From NCBI GenBank assembly GCA_910584345.1, contig CAJTZX010000048.1:1-28902 (forward strand): a stretch of DNA of 28,902 bases. The letters run 5' to 3'. The DNA is from an uncultured Eubacterium sp. Lineage in GTDB: Bacteria > Bacillota > Clostridia > Lachnospirales > Lachnospiraceae. Below are positions 16,319 through 25,311 of this stretch, one piece after another. Position 1 is the stretch's first letter, and the number at the start of each line of letters is the position of its first letter. The position numbers were made by a program, and so were the translations under genes. The notes beneath the pieces were generated by a model. It made no database searches. It saw only the letters and a program-made list of their open reading frames with translations, and had not been told where the DNA came from.

Positions 16319-17102
16319 GATACATTTGATTTAGATTTTCTGCTTCTTCCTCTGTAACTGACAAAAGCTCTGGTCCGCTGCGTGTGATCAATATGGTATT
16401 TTCATAATGCGCAGACAAAGAACCATCCGCTGTTGTAACAGTCCATCCATTGGATGACCAGTTCACACGCCACGTACCGATATTAATCATCGGCTCTACT
16501 GCAAGCGTCATTCCCGGTTTTAGGCGCATTCCACGAAACCGCTGCCTGAAATTAGGAATTTCAGGTGGTTCATGCATATTGCGCCCGATTCCATGCCCAA
16601 CCAGATCCCGGACGACGCCATAGCCATACCGATGCGCACAATCCCCAATCGCCGCTGAGATATCGAACAGCCGCCCGCCTGCCTTCGCATAATGCATGCC
16701 TGCAAAAAAACAGAGCTTTGTCCGCTCGATCAAGTCTGCTGCCTGCTGCGATATCCTGCCAACACCAATTGTCCTGGCAGCGTCAGACTGATACCCTTTA
16801 TAAATGACTCCCGTATCCAGACTGACAATATCGCCTTCTTTTAACATTCGTTTGCCAGACGGAATTCCATGTACGACCTCATCGTTTACAGATACACAGA
16901 CAGAAGCAGGAAATCCTTCATAATTTAAAAATGAAGGAATACATCCATAGCTTCGTATTAATTCTTCACAAATACGGTCAATGTCCAAGGTAGACATCCC
17001 CGGCACAATTTCCTGAGCAAGTTCTTCATGTACCTTGCCCAGGATTCTGCCTGCCGTCCGCATCAGTTCTATCTCTTTTGCAGATTTTATTGATACCGGC
17101 AT
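16308..17102 (-). CDS. map: methionine aminopeptidase, type I
   Basis: This cytoplasmic metalloenzyme removes the initiator methionine from new proteins. The 264 residues contain the full set of active-site residues: His79, Asp96, Asp107, His170, Glu203 and Glu234, plus His177. It lacks an N-terminal zinc-finger extension. ATG at 17102 is chosen; a GTG one codon earlier cannot be excluded. It begins five bases after the adk stop codon, in the conserved secY-adk-map-infA order. Confidence 0.97.
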   Translation of the reverse strand: MPVSIKSAKEIELMRTAGRILGKVHEELAQEIVPGMSTLDIDRICEELIRSYGCIPSFLNYEGFPASVCVSVNDEVVHGIPSGKRMLKEGDIVSLDTGVIYKGYQSDAARTIGVGRISQQAADLIERTKLCFFAGMHYAKAGGRLFDISAAIGDCAHRYGYGVVRDLVGHGIGRNMHEPPEIPNFRQRFRGMRLKPGMTLAVEPMINIGTWRVNWSSNGWTVTTADGSLSAHYENTILITRSGPELLSVTEEEAENLNQMYLAV

Positions 17103-17107
17103 CACTC

Positions 17108-17752
17108 TTATGCTCCCAGGATTCCTATAATCGCATCAAATACTGCTTCCATCGGCTGTGTCCCGTCTACTGATTTTAGAATATTCTGATTCTTATAATA
17201 ATCAATGAGCGGCTGTGTCTGATCGTGATATACAGTTAGGCGTTTCTGAACTGTTTCTGGCTTATCATCATCTCTTAATACTGTCTGTGCGCCACAGGCA
17301 TCACAAATGCCTTCTGCCTTCGTCGGATTGAATTCTACATGATAAGTAGCTCCGCAGCTTAAACATGCTCTGCGTCCGCCCATGCGGTTTACAATATTTT
17401 CATCTGGCACATCTACATCAATCGCATAATCCATTTTCTGTCCTATTTTAGACAACGCGGCATCTAACGCTTCTGCCTGTGGTATTGTACGTGGAAAACC
17501 ATCCAGTACAAATCCGTTTTTGCAATCGTCCTGCTGGATACGATCCATAACAAGATCACAGGTCAGTTCATCCGGCACTAATAACCCCTGATCCATAAAC
17601 TCTTTTGCCTTCCTGCCAAGCTCTGTTCCGTTTTTGATATTCGCACGGAAAATATCACCGGTAGAAATGTGAGGGATTGTATACTTTTCAGCAATCCGTT
17701 TTGCCTGTGTACCTTTGCCTGCGCCTGGAGCGCCTAACATGATAATTTTCAT
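17108..17752 (-). CDS. adk: adenylate kinase, zinc-lid type
   Basis: The enzyme interconverts 2 ADP and ATP plus AMP. The 214-residue protein has the P-loop GAPGAGKGT (7-15), the AMP-site DGFPRT (84-89) and a long lid with Cys130, Cys133, Cys150 and Cys153, the zinc site typical of Gram-positive enzymes. The ORF is open 14 codons further upstream, but AGGAGG precedes the 17752 ATG by ten bases and the family start agrees. It is separated from secY by 170 bases with a hairpin. Confidence 0.98.
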   Translation of the reverse strand: MKIIMLGAPGAGKGTQAKRIAEKYTIPHISTGDIFRANIKNGTELGRKAKEFMDQGLLVPDELTCDLVMDRIQQDDCKNGFVLDGFPRTIPQAEALDAALSKIGQKMDYAIDVDVPDENIVNRMGGRRACLSCGATYHVEFNPTKAEGICDACGAQTVLRDDDKPETVQKRLTVYHDQTQPLIDYYKNQNILKSVDGTQPMEAVFDAIIGILGA

Positions 17753-17888
17753 AAGATTAAAACCTCCTGATTTAATTTGTTGCAGCTTATTCACTCAACT
17801 TGTGAATACTTTACTGTTTATTACAACCATATCATAAATTGGGACTTTTTTCTACTGTAAAGTTTCTGATTTTTATTTACACACAAAG

Positions 17889-17914
17889 AGAGATACAGCC
17901 GAAACTGTATCCCC
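17889..17914 (-). other. stem-loop just after secY
   Basis: Plus 17892-17898 pairs with 17905-17911 perfectly. In minus-strand RNA the stem extends to 10 bp (17889-17898/17905-17914), because two A-C mismatches on the plus strand become G-U pairs. The following bases (TCTCTCTTTGTGTG) are only moderately U-rich. It may be a partial terminator (attenuator) or a processing site between secY and adk. A TTTACA / TATGAT pair with 19-base spacing follows downstream, a poor promoter at best. Confidence 0.45.
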
Positions 17915-17922
17915 CACAACCT

Positions 17923-19239
17923 CTATTCACTTAAGAACCCTTTATAATACCGAACAACCATCTTTGATTCAATCTGCTTAATCGTCTCTATCACAACACC
18001 TACAATAATAATAATCGATGTTCCTCCAAACGACACGTTTGCATTAAATACCCCATTAAAGAAAATCGGTATTACCGCACAGATTGAAAGTCCAACAGCG
18101 CCGATAAATACAATATAATTCAAAATCTTCGTCAGATATTCACTCGTTGGTTTGCCCGGTCGGATACCAGGTATAAATCCACCCTGCTTTTTCATATTAT
18201 CTGCAATTTCCAGCGGATTGAACGTAATTGACGTATAAAAATACGCAAATACAATAACCAGTACCAGGTATACAGCAAGTCCAATCGATAAAATAGGATT
18301 GGACGGATCACACCAGTTTCTTTGTTGCAGGCCATTTAAGATCTTTCCGCCAATGCCTGTCCCGCCATCTACCTGAAGCAACGTACAAATAACAACCGGA
18401 AATTCCATAATAGACTGTGCAAAAATAATTGGAATGACACCGCCTGTGTTAACTTTCAGCGGAATAAAGGAACTCTGGCCGCCAACTGTCTTTCTTCCCT
18501 GAATTTTTTTGGAATACTGTACCGGAATTTTTCGCTCTGCATCCTGCAGTAAAATAACAAAAATAACTGTCAAAAGAATTACTGCAAGGATAATTACTGC
18601 AGCAAGTACGCCTCTGGCAATTTTCTGATTTTTTACAAACTGTTCATACAACGTTGACATATCAGCTGGGATTCTGGATACGATATTGATGACTAATACA
18701 ATTGAGATGCCGTTACCGACACCTTTTTCTGTAATCTGTTCACCAATCCACATCAACACTGCAGATCCCGCTGTTAAAATACATACAACCTGAATCACAG
18801 AAAATGCATTATAATTTGTCAGATATCCCATTCTGCCAAATCCAATCGCCATTGCAACAGATTCAATCAAAGCAAGCGCTACCGTAACATAACGAGTAAT
18901 GCTGGCAATTTTCTTTCTGCCGTCTTCGCCGTCACGCTGCATCTCCTCCAGCTTTGGAATCGCAATCGTAAGGAGCTGCATAATGATGGAAGATGTAATA
19001 TATGGCGTAATGCTCAATGCAAATACAGACATTTCATTAAAAGAACCACCTGTAATCGCATCAAAAAAGTTAAATGCTCCGTTTGTCTGTGAACTAAACC
19101 ATTCTGCAAACAGAGCAGAGTCAATACCCGGACAAGGAAGCTGTGAGCCTAACCGGATCACGATCAGCATAAAAAACGTATATACTAATCGTTCCCGGAT
19201 TTCCTGCACCTTGAATGCACTACGAAGTGTCTGTAACAT
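17923..19239 (-). CDS. secY: protein translocase subunit SecY
   Basis: The 438-residue protein is the channel subunit of the Sec translocon in the cytoplasmic membrane, with about ten hydrophobic segments. Characteristic stretches are the N-terminal RERLVYTFFMLIVIRLGS region, GNGISIVL, and the cytoplasmic loop RKIPVQYSKK and GGQSSFIPLKVN. The ATG shares its A with the rplO TAA stop (TAATG), so translation is probably coupled. It ends in KGFLSE. Confidence 0.98.
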   Translation of the reverse strand: MLQTLRSAFKVQEIRERLVYTFFMLIVIRLGSQLPCPGIDSALFAEWFSSQTNGAFNFFDAITGGSFNEMSVFALSITPYITSSIIMQLLTIAIPKLEEMQRDGEDGRKKIASITRYVTVALALIESVAMAIGFGRMGYLTNYNAFSVIQVVCILTAGSAVLMWIGEQITEKGVGNGISIVLVINIVSRIPADMSTLYEQFVKNQKIARGVLAAVIILAVILLTVIFVILLQDAERKIPVQYSKKIQGRKTVGGQSSFIPLKVNTGGVIPIIFAQSIMEFPVVICTLLQVDGGTGIGGKILNGLQQRNWCDPSNPILSIGLAVYLVLVIVFAYFYTSITFNPLEIADNMKKQGGFIPGIRPGKPTSEYLTKILNYIVFIGAVGLSICAVIPIFFNGVFNANVSFGGTSIIIIVGVVIETIKQIESKMVVRYYKGFLSE

Positions 19240-19676
19240 TAGATCACCTCTGCTTTTCCACCAAGAGCCTCAATCTTTTCTTTTGCACTGGCACTGAATG
19301 CATTGGCCTGAACATTGAGCTTCTTGGTTAATTCTCCATTTCCAAGAATTTTAATGCCATCTCTTGGATTTTTAACAATACCTGTCTCGATTAACGTATC
19401 CACGGAAACCGTAGAATCATTGTCAAATCTCTCAAGTTCTGATACATTGATTCCAACGATTATCTTAGAATTAATATTCTTAAAGCCTCTCTTTGGTAAT
19501 CTTCTGTATAATGGCATCTGGCCACCTTCAAAGCCTGGTCTTGGTGCTCCTGAACGAGCCTTTTGACCTTTGTGCCCTTTGCCGGCTGTCTTACCGTTGC
19601 CTGAACCATGTCCGCGTCCTTTTCTGAATTTATCTTTTCTCGAGCCCTCTGCGGCTTGTAAAGTTGATAAGTCCAT
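19239..19676 (-). CDS. rplO: 50S ribosomal protein L15
   Basis: The 145-residue protein has the Gly/Arg/Lys-rich N-terminal extension (RGHGSGNGKTAGKGHKGQ) that reaches into 23S rRNA and the globular C-terminal domain. AAGGAGG lies seven bases before the ATG. It precedes secY with a stop/start overlap, the standard spc operon order. Confidence 0.98.
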   Translation of the reverse strand: MDLSTLQAAEGSRKDKFRKGRGHGSGNGKTAGKGHKGQKARSGAPRPGFEGGQMPLYRRLPKRGFKNINSKIIVGINVSELERFDNDSTVSVDTLIETGIVKNPRDGIKILGNGELTKKLNVQANAFSASAKEKIEALGGKAEVI

Positions 19677-19698
19677 TCTGACACCTCCTTATTCTGAA

Positions 19699-19884
19699 TT
19701 ATGCTTCTTCTACTTTTACATACGGTGCAATCTTACGAAGCGCACCCTGTGTCGCAGCATTGTCCGGGAATGTTTTTGTCTGATTGAGTTTATGAAAGCC
19801 CATAGCCTCAATGATCTTGCGATTCCGCGGCACCGCGCCAATTTTTGATCTGATCAGTGTTACCTTTAACATTTTCTCTGCCAT
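19699..19884 (-). CDS. rpmD: 50S ribosomal protein L30
   Basis: The 61-residue protein matches the bacterial short L30 along its length (LKVTLIRSKIG, LRKIAPYV). AGGAGG lies before the ATG. It lies between rpsE and rplO with short spacers. Confidence 0.97.
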   Translation of the reverse strand: MAEKMLKVTLIRSKIGAVPRNRKIIEAMGFHKLNQTKTFPDNAATQGALRKIAPYVKVEEA

Positions 19885-19894
19885 TTTATGCCTC

Positions 19895-20404
19895 CTAACC
19901 TACAATCTCTTCTACAGATTTACCGCGGAGCTTAGCAACTTCTTCCGGAGATTTTAACTGAGCCAGAGCAGCGATTGTAGCAAGCACAACATTCTGTTTA
20001 TTGTTAGAACCTAATGATTTTGTACGGATATTTTTGATGCCTGCTAATTCGCACACGCTTCGTGCCGGGCCGCCGGCGATAATACCAGTACCATCTGGAG
20101 ACTTCTTAAGCAGTACTGTAGCACCTGTATGTTTCCCCAGAATATCATGTGTTATACTCTTGTTATCATCTAATTTTACAGTAATGAGCTTTTTCATAGC
20201 ATCTTCTTTACCCTTGCGGATTGCCTCAGGAATTTCAGCTGCTTTTCCCATTCCTGCGCCTACATGTCCGTTGCTGTCACCGACAACTACCAAAGCTGAA
20301 AAGCGCATGTTACGTCCGCCTTTTACAACCTTCGTGACACGTTTGATTGCTACAACGTTTTCTGTTAACTCTAACTGACTAGCATCAATTATTTCACGTT
20401 TCAT
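19895..20404 (-). CDS. rpsE: 30S ribosomal protein S5
   Basis: The 169-residue protein has the double-stranded RNA-binding fold with VVKGGRNMRFSALVVVGD and the loop VGAGMGKAAEIPEA, followed by the C-terminal domain (GARSVCELAGI-type segment, here GGPARSVCELAGI). It takes part in decoding accuracy. AGGAGG lies before the ATG. Confidence 0.98.
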   Translation of the reverse strand: MKREIIDASQLELTENVVAIKRVTKVVKGGRNMRFSALVVVGDSNGHVGAGMGKAAEIPEAIRKGKEDAMKKLITVKLDDNKSITHDILGKHTGATVLLKKSPDGTGIIAGGPARSVCELAGIKNIRTKSLGSNNKQNVVLATIAALAQLKSPEEVAKLRGKSVEEIVG

Positions 20405-20422
20405 GTAACTGTTTCCTCCTAC

Positions 20423-20791
20423 TTAGAATGTTAAACCAGCTTCTCTGGCTGCATCTGCCAGAGCCTGCACTTTGCCCTGATAAATATATCCGCCACGGTC
20501 AAAGACAACCGTTGTAATACCTTTTTCCAATGCTCTCTTTGCGATCACAGTACCTACCTGTGCTGCTGCTGCAACGTTATTAGTCTTTTCCACTGCATCC
20601 TTTACGTCCTTATCCAGTGTGGAAGCAGCAGCGATGGTATTGCCAACTGTATCGTCAATGATCTGAGCGTACATATGATTATTACTTCTAAAAACTGCCA
20701 GACGCGGTCTTTCTGCCGTTCCTGAAATACGGTTACGCAGTCTTCTGTGTTTATTTTCACGAACCTTAGCTCTTGATTCCTTTCTAACCAT
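20423..20791 (-). CDS. rplR: 50S ribosomal protein L18
   Basis: The 122-residue 5S rRNA-binding protein shows the basic N-terminus (RRLRNRISGTAERPRL) and the C-terminal FDRGGYIYQGKVQALADAAREAGL. Length and position between rplF and rpsE are standard. Confidence 0.98.
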   Translation of the reverse strand: MVRKESRAKVRENKHRRLRNRISGTAERPRLAVFRSNNHMYAQIIDDTVGNTIAAASTLDKDVKDAVEKTNNVAAAAQVGTVIAKRALEKGITTVVFDRGGYIYQGKVQALADAAREAGLTF

Positions 20792-20809
20792 CTCTCGTCA
20801 CCCTTTCAT

Positions 20810-21349
20810 TTATTTCTTACCAGTCTTACCAACTTTACGTCTAATAACTTCATCAATATATTTAATACCTTTGCCCTTGTACGGTTCCGGTCTTCTCTTA
20901 TCTCTGATCTCAGCCGCATATTGGCCAACTTTTTCTTTGTCGATTCCTTTGATCGTAATCTTGTTGCCTTCTACTACAGATTCCAGGCCTTCCGGATCTT
21001 CCATAATAACCGGATGGGAATAGCCCAGATTGAGTGTCAGCTTATTGCCGGATTTTGCAGCTTTGTAACCTACACCATTTACTTCCAGCTGCTTCGTATA
21101 GCCTTCAGTTACACCTACTACCATATTGTTGATCAGCGTTCTTGTCAGACCGTGCAAAGATTTCATTTTCTTAAGGTCGTTCGGTCTTGTGACCAAAATC
21201 TGTCCGTCTTCCTGTTTAATCTCCATTTCAGACGGCAGAACTCTTTCCAGCTCTCCTTTTGGCCCTTTTACAGTTACTTTATTATTTTCTGCAATCTCAA
21301 CAGTTACTCCTGCCGGAACCGCGATTGGCATTCTACCTATACGTGACAT
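20810..21349 (-). CDS. rplF: 50S ribosomal protein L6
   Basis: The 179-residue protein has two tandem alpha/beta domains. It starts MSRIGRMPIAVPAGV and ends with the signature RRPEPYKGKGIKY. It binds 23S rRNA near the factor-binding centre. GGAGG lies before the ATG. Confidence 0.98.
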   Translation of the reverse strand: MSRIGRMPIAVPAGVTVEIAENNKVTVKGPKGELERVLPSEMEIKQEDGQILVTRPNDLKKMKSLHGLTRTLINNMVVGVTEGYTKQLEVNGVGYKAAKSGNKLTLNLGYSHPVIMEDPEGLESVVEGNKITIKGIDKEKVGQYAAEIRDKRRPEPYKGKGIKYIDEVIRRKVGKTGKK

Positions 21350-21390
21350 GCCCGTACCTCCTGTTTATTCTGAAAATTACCGTTCACTGA

Positions 21391-21792
21391 TTACCATACA
21401 AATGCTAATACTTCTCCGCCTACCTGCTGTTTTCTTGCTTCTTTGTCTGTAATAATACCTTTATTGGTAGACAGAATAGCGATTCCCAAACCGCCAAGTA
21501 CGGAAGGAATTTCATCCTTGCCGGCATATACACGAAGACCTGGCTTTGAGATTCTCTTGATGCCTGTTATAATCTTTTCATTTTTATCTGAGCCATACTT
21601 TAATGTGACACGGATGGCTTTGAAATTCCCGTCATCAACGATTTCATACTTCGCGATATAGCCTTCTTTTTCAAGAATTTCAGCAATTGCAACCTTCATC
21701 TTGGATGACGGAATATCTACTGTATCATGTTTAGCAGTATTTGCGTTACGGATTCTTGTAAGCATATCTGCGATTGGATCACTCACTGTCAT
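21391..21792 (-). CDS. rpsH: 30S ribosomal protein S8
   Basis: The 133-residue 16S rRNA-binding protein starts MTVSDPIADMLTRIRNA and has the C-terminal signature VLGGLGIAILSTNKGIITD. In E. coli S8 is the translational repressor of the spc operon, acting at rplE. I did not find an obvious S8-type helix in the short rplX-rplE spacer here. Confidence 0.98.
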   Translation of the reverse strand: MTVSDPIADMLTRIRNANTAKHDTVDIPSSKMKVAIAEILEKEGYIAKYEIVDDGNFKAIRVTLKYGSDKNEKIITGIKRISKPGLRVYAGKDEIPSVLGGLGIAILSTNKGIITDKEARKQQVGGEVLAFVW

Positions 21793-21833
21793 GATTGAAT
21801 TTTCCTCCTTAACTATTATCTGGGTGTCACGGT

Positions 21834-22019
21834 TTACCAGGAAGCTTTCTTTACTCCCGGAATCTGGCCCTTATATGCTAATTCACGGAAGCAAACACGG
21901 CAGACACCGTATTTCCTTAACACAGAATGTGGACGACCACAGATTCTACAGCGTGTATATTCTCTGGTAGAGAATTTTTGTTTACGCTGCTGTTTTACTT
22001 TCATCGAAGTCTTTGCCAT
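21834..22019 (-). CDS. rpsN: 30S ribosomal protein S14, zinc-binding type Z
   Basis: The 61-residue short form has the zinc ribbon Cys24-x2-Cys27 and Cys40-x2-Cys43 (CRICGRPH, CRVCF). This is the type found in Firmicutes when zinc is available. It lies between rplE and rpsH, the ancestral position. Confidence 0.98.
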   Translation of the reverse strand: MAKTSMKVKQQRKQKFSTREYTRCRICGRPHSVLRKYGVCRVCFRELAYKGQIPGVKKASW

Positions 22020-22033
22020 AATTTCCCTCCTGA

Positions 22034-22573
22034 TTACTTTTGAAATGGCATGTTGAACTGCGCTAATAATTCACGTGCTTCTTCATCCGTTTTTGCAGTA
22101 GTTACAAAAATAATGTCCATGCCGCGTACTTTGTCGATCTTATCGAATTCCACTTCTGGGAAGATCAGCTGCTCTTTGATACCAAGTGCATAATTGCCTC
22201 TTCCGTCAAAGGAATTCGGATTTACGCCTCTAAAGTCACGTACACGAGGCAGTGCAAGGTTTACAAGCCGATCTAAAAATTCATACATCTTTTCGCCTCT
22301 TAACGTTACCTTACAGCCGATCGGCATCCCTTCTCTGATCTTGAAGTTTGCAATTGATTTTTTGGATATGGTCTTGATTGGCTTCTGCCCTGTAATCAAT
22401 TCCATATCACTCATAGCTGCTTCTAATATTTTCGCATTTTCCTTTGCTTCGCCAATACCCATATTTACAACAATTTTATCCAGCTTTGGCACTTGCATGC
22501 GATTTTTATATCCGAATTTTTTGATCATAGCATCCATGATCTCATTCATATACTGATCTTTTAATCTGCTCAC
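22034..22573 (-). CDS. rplE: 50S ribosomal protein L5
   Basis: The 179-residue 5S rRNA-binding protein contains KIVVNMGIGEA, GQKPIKT and the C-terminal MDIIFVTTAKTDEEARELL. It starts with GTG, after AGGAGG at good spacing. The spacing to rplX upstream is 28 bases. Confidence 0.98.
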   Translation of the reverse strand: MSRLKDQYMNEIMDAMIKKFGYKNRMQVPKLDKIVVNMGIGEAKENAKILEAAMSDMELITGQKPIKTISKKSIANFKIREGMPIGCKVTLRGEKMYEFLDRLVNLALPRVRDFRGVNPNSFDGRGNYALGIKEQLIFPEVEFDKIDKVRGMDIIFVTTAKTDEEARELLAQFNMPFQK

Positions 22574-22601
22574 TTTTGGACCTCCTTCCTTCTATTCGTG
22601 C

Positions 22602-22913
22602 TTAGTCAATAACGTCACCGGTAGATTTTGCAAAACGGACTTTTTTGTCTCCGTCAAACTTAAATCCGATTCTTGTCGGCTGTCCCTTATGCAGATACAT
22701 TACGTTCGAAATATGAATTGGTCCTTCCTGGTGTACAATTCCACCTTGCTGATTCTGCATCGATGGCTTTGTATGCTTCGTAATCATATTGATCCCTTCA
22801 ACAAGAAGCGTCTGATTCTTGCGGTTTACAGCAATGACTTTACCTTCTTTATCTTTATCTCTTCCGGCAATCACTTTTACCATGTCGCCTTTTTTTATTT
22901 TAAACATTGCCAT
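22602..22913 (-). CDS. rplX: 50S ribosomal protein L24
   Basis: The 103-residue protein has an N-terminal KOW motif (KKGDMVKVIAGRDKDKEGKV) and the following VEGINMITKHTKP segment. It helps start 50S assembly. GGAGG lies eight bases before the ATG. A second in-frame ATG two codons later is possible but less well spaced. Confidence 0.98.
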   Translation of the reverse strand: MAMFKIKKGDMVKVIAGRDKDKEGKVIAVNRKNQTLLVEGINMITKHTKPSMQNQQGGIVHQEGPIHISNVMYLHKGQPTRIGFKFDGDKKVRFAKSTGDVID

Positions 22914-22925
22914 TTTAGTTACCTC

Positions 22926-23294
22926 CTATAATACTTCCGGAGCCAGAGAAACAATCTTCATGAAATGTTTCTCACGAAGTTCCCTTGCTACCGGTCCGAA
23001 AATACGGGTTCCTCTCGGAGTCTGGTCATCTTTTATAATAACTGCGGCATTTTCATCAAACCGGATATAAGAGCCGTCTTTCCGCCGTGTTTCACGCACT
23101 GTACGTACAACAACTGCTTTTACAACATCACCTTTTTTGACAACGCCGCCTGGTGTTGCATCTTTAACGGTCGCAGTGATCACATCGCCAATGTGTGCAT
23201 ATCTTCTTGTAGAACCGCCCATAACACGAATGCAGAGCAATTCCTTTGCTCCGGTATTATCAGCGACTTTGAGTCTGCTTTCCTGCTGTATCAT
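22926..23294 (-). CDS. rplN: 50S ribosomal protein L14
   Basis: The 122-residue beta-barrel protein begins MIQQESRLKVADNTGAKELLCIRV and ends with the REKHFMKIVSLAPEVL segment. It is located at the 30S-facing bridge and contacts RsfS and initiation components. Length is standard. Confidence 0.98.
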   Translation of the reverse strand: MIQQESRLKVADNTGAKELLCIRVMGGSTRRYAHIGDVITATVKDATPGGVVKKGDVVKAVVVRTVRETRRKDGSYIRFDENAAVIIKDDQTPRGTRIFGPVARELREKHFMKIVSLAPEVL

Positions 23295-23315
23295 GCTGGA
23301 ATCCTCCTTGTACTA

Positions 23316-23570
23316 TTATTTCGCTCTCTCAACGATTTCAACAAGTCTCCATCTCTTATCCTTCGATAACGGTCTTGTCTCCATCACCTTGACTGTATCA
23401 CCGATTCTGCAGTCGTTATTCTCATCATGAGCTTTTAATTTATAAGTTCTTTTAACGATCTTGTTATAAAGCGGATGTCTTACATTATCTTTTACTGCTA
23501 CGACAATCGTCTTTTGCATTTTATCGCTTACAACAACACCAACACGTGTTTTTCTTAAATTTCTATCCAC
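23316..23570 (-). CDS. rpsQ: 30S ribosomal protein S17
   Basis: The 84-residue OB-fold protein contains GVVVSDKMQKTIVVAV and the CRIGDTVKVMETRPLSKDKRW region. The start is GTG, with AAAGGAG nine bases upstream. It lies 23 bases after rpmC. Confidence 0.97.
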   Translation of the reverse strand: MDRNLRKTRVGVVVSDKMQKTIVVAVKDNVRHPLYNKIVKRTYKLKAHDENNDCRIGDTVKVMETRPLSKDKRWRLVEIVERAK

Positions 23571-23593
23571 GATATCATTCTCCTTTCTGAGAT

Positions 23594-23797
23594 TCAGGCA
23601 TTTGCTTTCTCCGTAATGACTGTCTGAATTCTTGCAATATTCCTTCTGACCTCTTTGATTCTGCCTGTATTCTCCAACTGGTTCGTTGCATTCTGGAATC
23701 TCAAATTGAAAAGTTCTTTCTTAGCCTCTGCTAATTGAGCGTTTAAATCCGCCGGCGTCTGTGTCCGTAATTCTTCTATATATTTACTTGCTTTCAT
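23594..23797 (-). CDS. rpmC: 50S ribosomal protein L29
   Basis: The 67-residue helical protein (MKASKYIEELRTQT, ELFNLRFQNATNQLENT) sits near the peptide exit tunnel. ATG at 23797 is chosen over a GTG three codons upstream, because that GTG overlaps the AAGGCGG ribosome site. The start lies inside the end of rplP (14-base overlap), so translation is probably coupled. Confidence 0.97.
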   Translation of the reverse strand: MKASKYIEELRTQTPADLNAQLAEAKKELFNLRFQNATNQLENTGRIKEVRRNIARIQTVITEKANA

Positions 23798-24224
23798 TTG
23801 ATTCACCGCCTTCTAAGTCTGCACGCGAAACTACTTTACATTTACAAGGTAATTTGTGTGTAGCGAGACGCAATGCTTCTCTCGCAGTCTCTTCCGCAAC
23901 TCCATCGATCTCAAACAATACACGTCCCGGCTTTACAACAGCTACCCAGTATTCCAGGGAGCCTTTTCCGGAACCCATACGGGTTTCTGCCGGTTTTGCG
24001 GTTACCGGTTTATCCGGGAATATTTTAATCCAAATCTTACCGCCACGCTTTACATAACGCGTCATGGCAATACGGGCTGCTTCTATCTGATTTGATTTAA
24101 TCCATGCCGGCTCCATTGCAACGATACCAAATGCACCGTTTGTAATCGTATTGCCTCTGGAAGCTTTTCCTCTCATAGAGCCACGGAACTGTTTTCTATG
24201 CTTTACTCTTTTCGGCATTAACAT
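23784..24224 (-). CDS. rplP: 50S ribosomal protein L16
   Basis: The 146-residue protein matches L16 (MPKRVKHRKQFRGSMRGKA, WIKIFPDKPVTAKPAETRMG). It lies next to the A-site tRNA elbow. ATG 24224 (MLMPKRV) fits the upstream GGAGG better than the ATG two codons later. That ribosome site lies within the last codons of rpsC. Confidence 0.98.
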   Translation of the reverse strand: MLMPKRVKHRKQFRGSMRGKASRGNTITNGAFGIVAMEPAWIKSNQIEAARIAMTRYVKRGGKIWIKIFPDKPVTAKPAETRMGSGKGSLEYWVAVVKPGRVLFEIDGVAEETAREALRLATHKLPCKCKVVSRADLEGGESNESK

Positions 24225-24226
24225 AA

Positions 24227-24883
24227 TTACTGAGCGCCTCCTTCCTTATTTCCCTTTGTAGGAAGAATCTCACCTTTGTAGATCCATACTTTTACACCTA
24301 CTTTACCATAGGTTGTATCTGCCTCAGCGAATCCATAATCAATGTCTGCTCTTAATGTCTGAAGCGGAATATTTCCTTCGGAATAAAACTCTGTACGAGC
24401 CATATCTGCACCACCAAGACGTCCGGATACAGATGTCTTAATACCAAGTGCGCCAGCCTTTAAGCTTCTGGACATGCATGATTTCATGGCACGACGGAAA
24501 GAAATACGGTTTTCTAACTGTAATGCGATATTTTCTGCTACAAGCTGAGCATCCTTATCTGGTTTCTTTACTTCTTTAATATCAACGATCAGCTTCTTGC
24601 TCGTATATTTCTGAAGCTCACCTTTTACTTTTTCGATCTCAGCGCCGCCTTTACCGATAACTACACCTGGTTTTGCTGTATATATAATTACTTTTACACG
24701 CTCAGAAGCTCTCTCGATCTCGATCTTTGAGATACCAGCCGTGTATAATTTCTTTTTCAGGAATTCTCTAATTTTATAATCTTCTATTAAACAGTCTGCG
24801 AAATCTCCCTCTGCATACCACTTAGAGTCCCAGTCAGCAATGACACCAACTCTTAAGCCATGAGGATTAACTTTCTGTCCCAT
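24227..24883 (-). CDS. rpsC: 30S ribosomal protein S3
   Basis: The 218-residue protein has an N-terminal KH domain (about 40-105, VIGKGGAEIEKV) and the C-terminal S3 domain (SGRLGGADMARTE). It lines the mRNA entry channel. Standard length and start MGQKVNPHGLRVG. Confidence 0.98.
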   Translation of the reverse strand: MGQKVNPHGLRVGVIADWDSKWYAEGDFADCLIEDYKIREFLKKKLYTAGISKIEIERASERVKVIIYTAKPGVVIGKGGAEIEKVKGELQKYTSKKLIVDIKEVKKPDKDAQLVAENIALQLENRISFRRAMKSCMSRSLKAGALGIKTSVSGRLGGADMARTEFYSEGNIPLQTLRADIDYGFAEADTTYGKVGVKVWIYKGEILPTKGNKEGGAQ

Positions 24884-24894
24884 GCTTTCCCTCC

Positions 24895-25281
24895 TTATCT
24901 TTCATTCAGCACAATGGTAATGTGGCTCATTCTCTTTTCAATTCTATATGCACGCCCTTGTGCTCTCGGTCTGATTCTCTTCATCGTCGGTCCTTTATTT
25001 GCGTAGCATTCTTCAATATACAAATGATCTGCGTTCATTCCATTATTGTTTTCTGCATTTGCAATTGCGGATCTTAATAATTTAGCAGTAATCTGAGATG
25101 CATAACGCGGATTATAGTCCAAAATAGCAAGCGCTGTTTTCACATCTTTTCCACGGATCGCATCTAATACAAAGCAAGCTTTCTGAACTGACACTCTTGC
25201 ATAAGATAATTTTGCAGAAGGTCTGGTATCTTTATTTTCATTTCTCTCTCTCTTGATTTGAGATCTATGTCCTTTAGCCAT
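24895..25281 (-). CDS. rplV: 50S ribosomal protein L22
   Basis: The 128-residue protein contains the L22 fold with SYARVSVQKA and the long beta-hairpin tip (KRIRPRAQGRAYRI) that reaches the peptide tunnel constriction. The N-terminus has a short basic extension of about 18 residues. Confidence 0.98.
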   Translation of the reverse strand: MAKGHRSQIKRERNENKDTRPSAKLSYARVSVQKACFVLDAIRGKDVKTALAILDYNPRYASQITAKLLRSAIANAENNNGMNADHLYIEECYANKGPTMKRIRPRAQGRAYRIEKRMSHITIVLNER

Positions 25282-25311
25282 GAAATAGAGCCTCCTTTCC
25301 TAATCAGCGAA

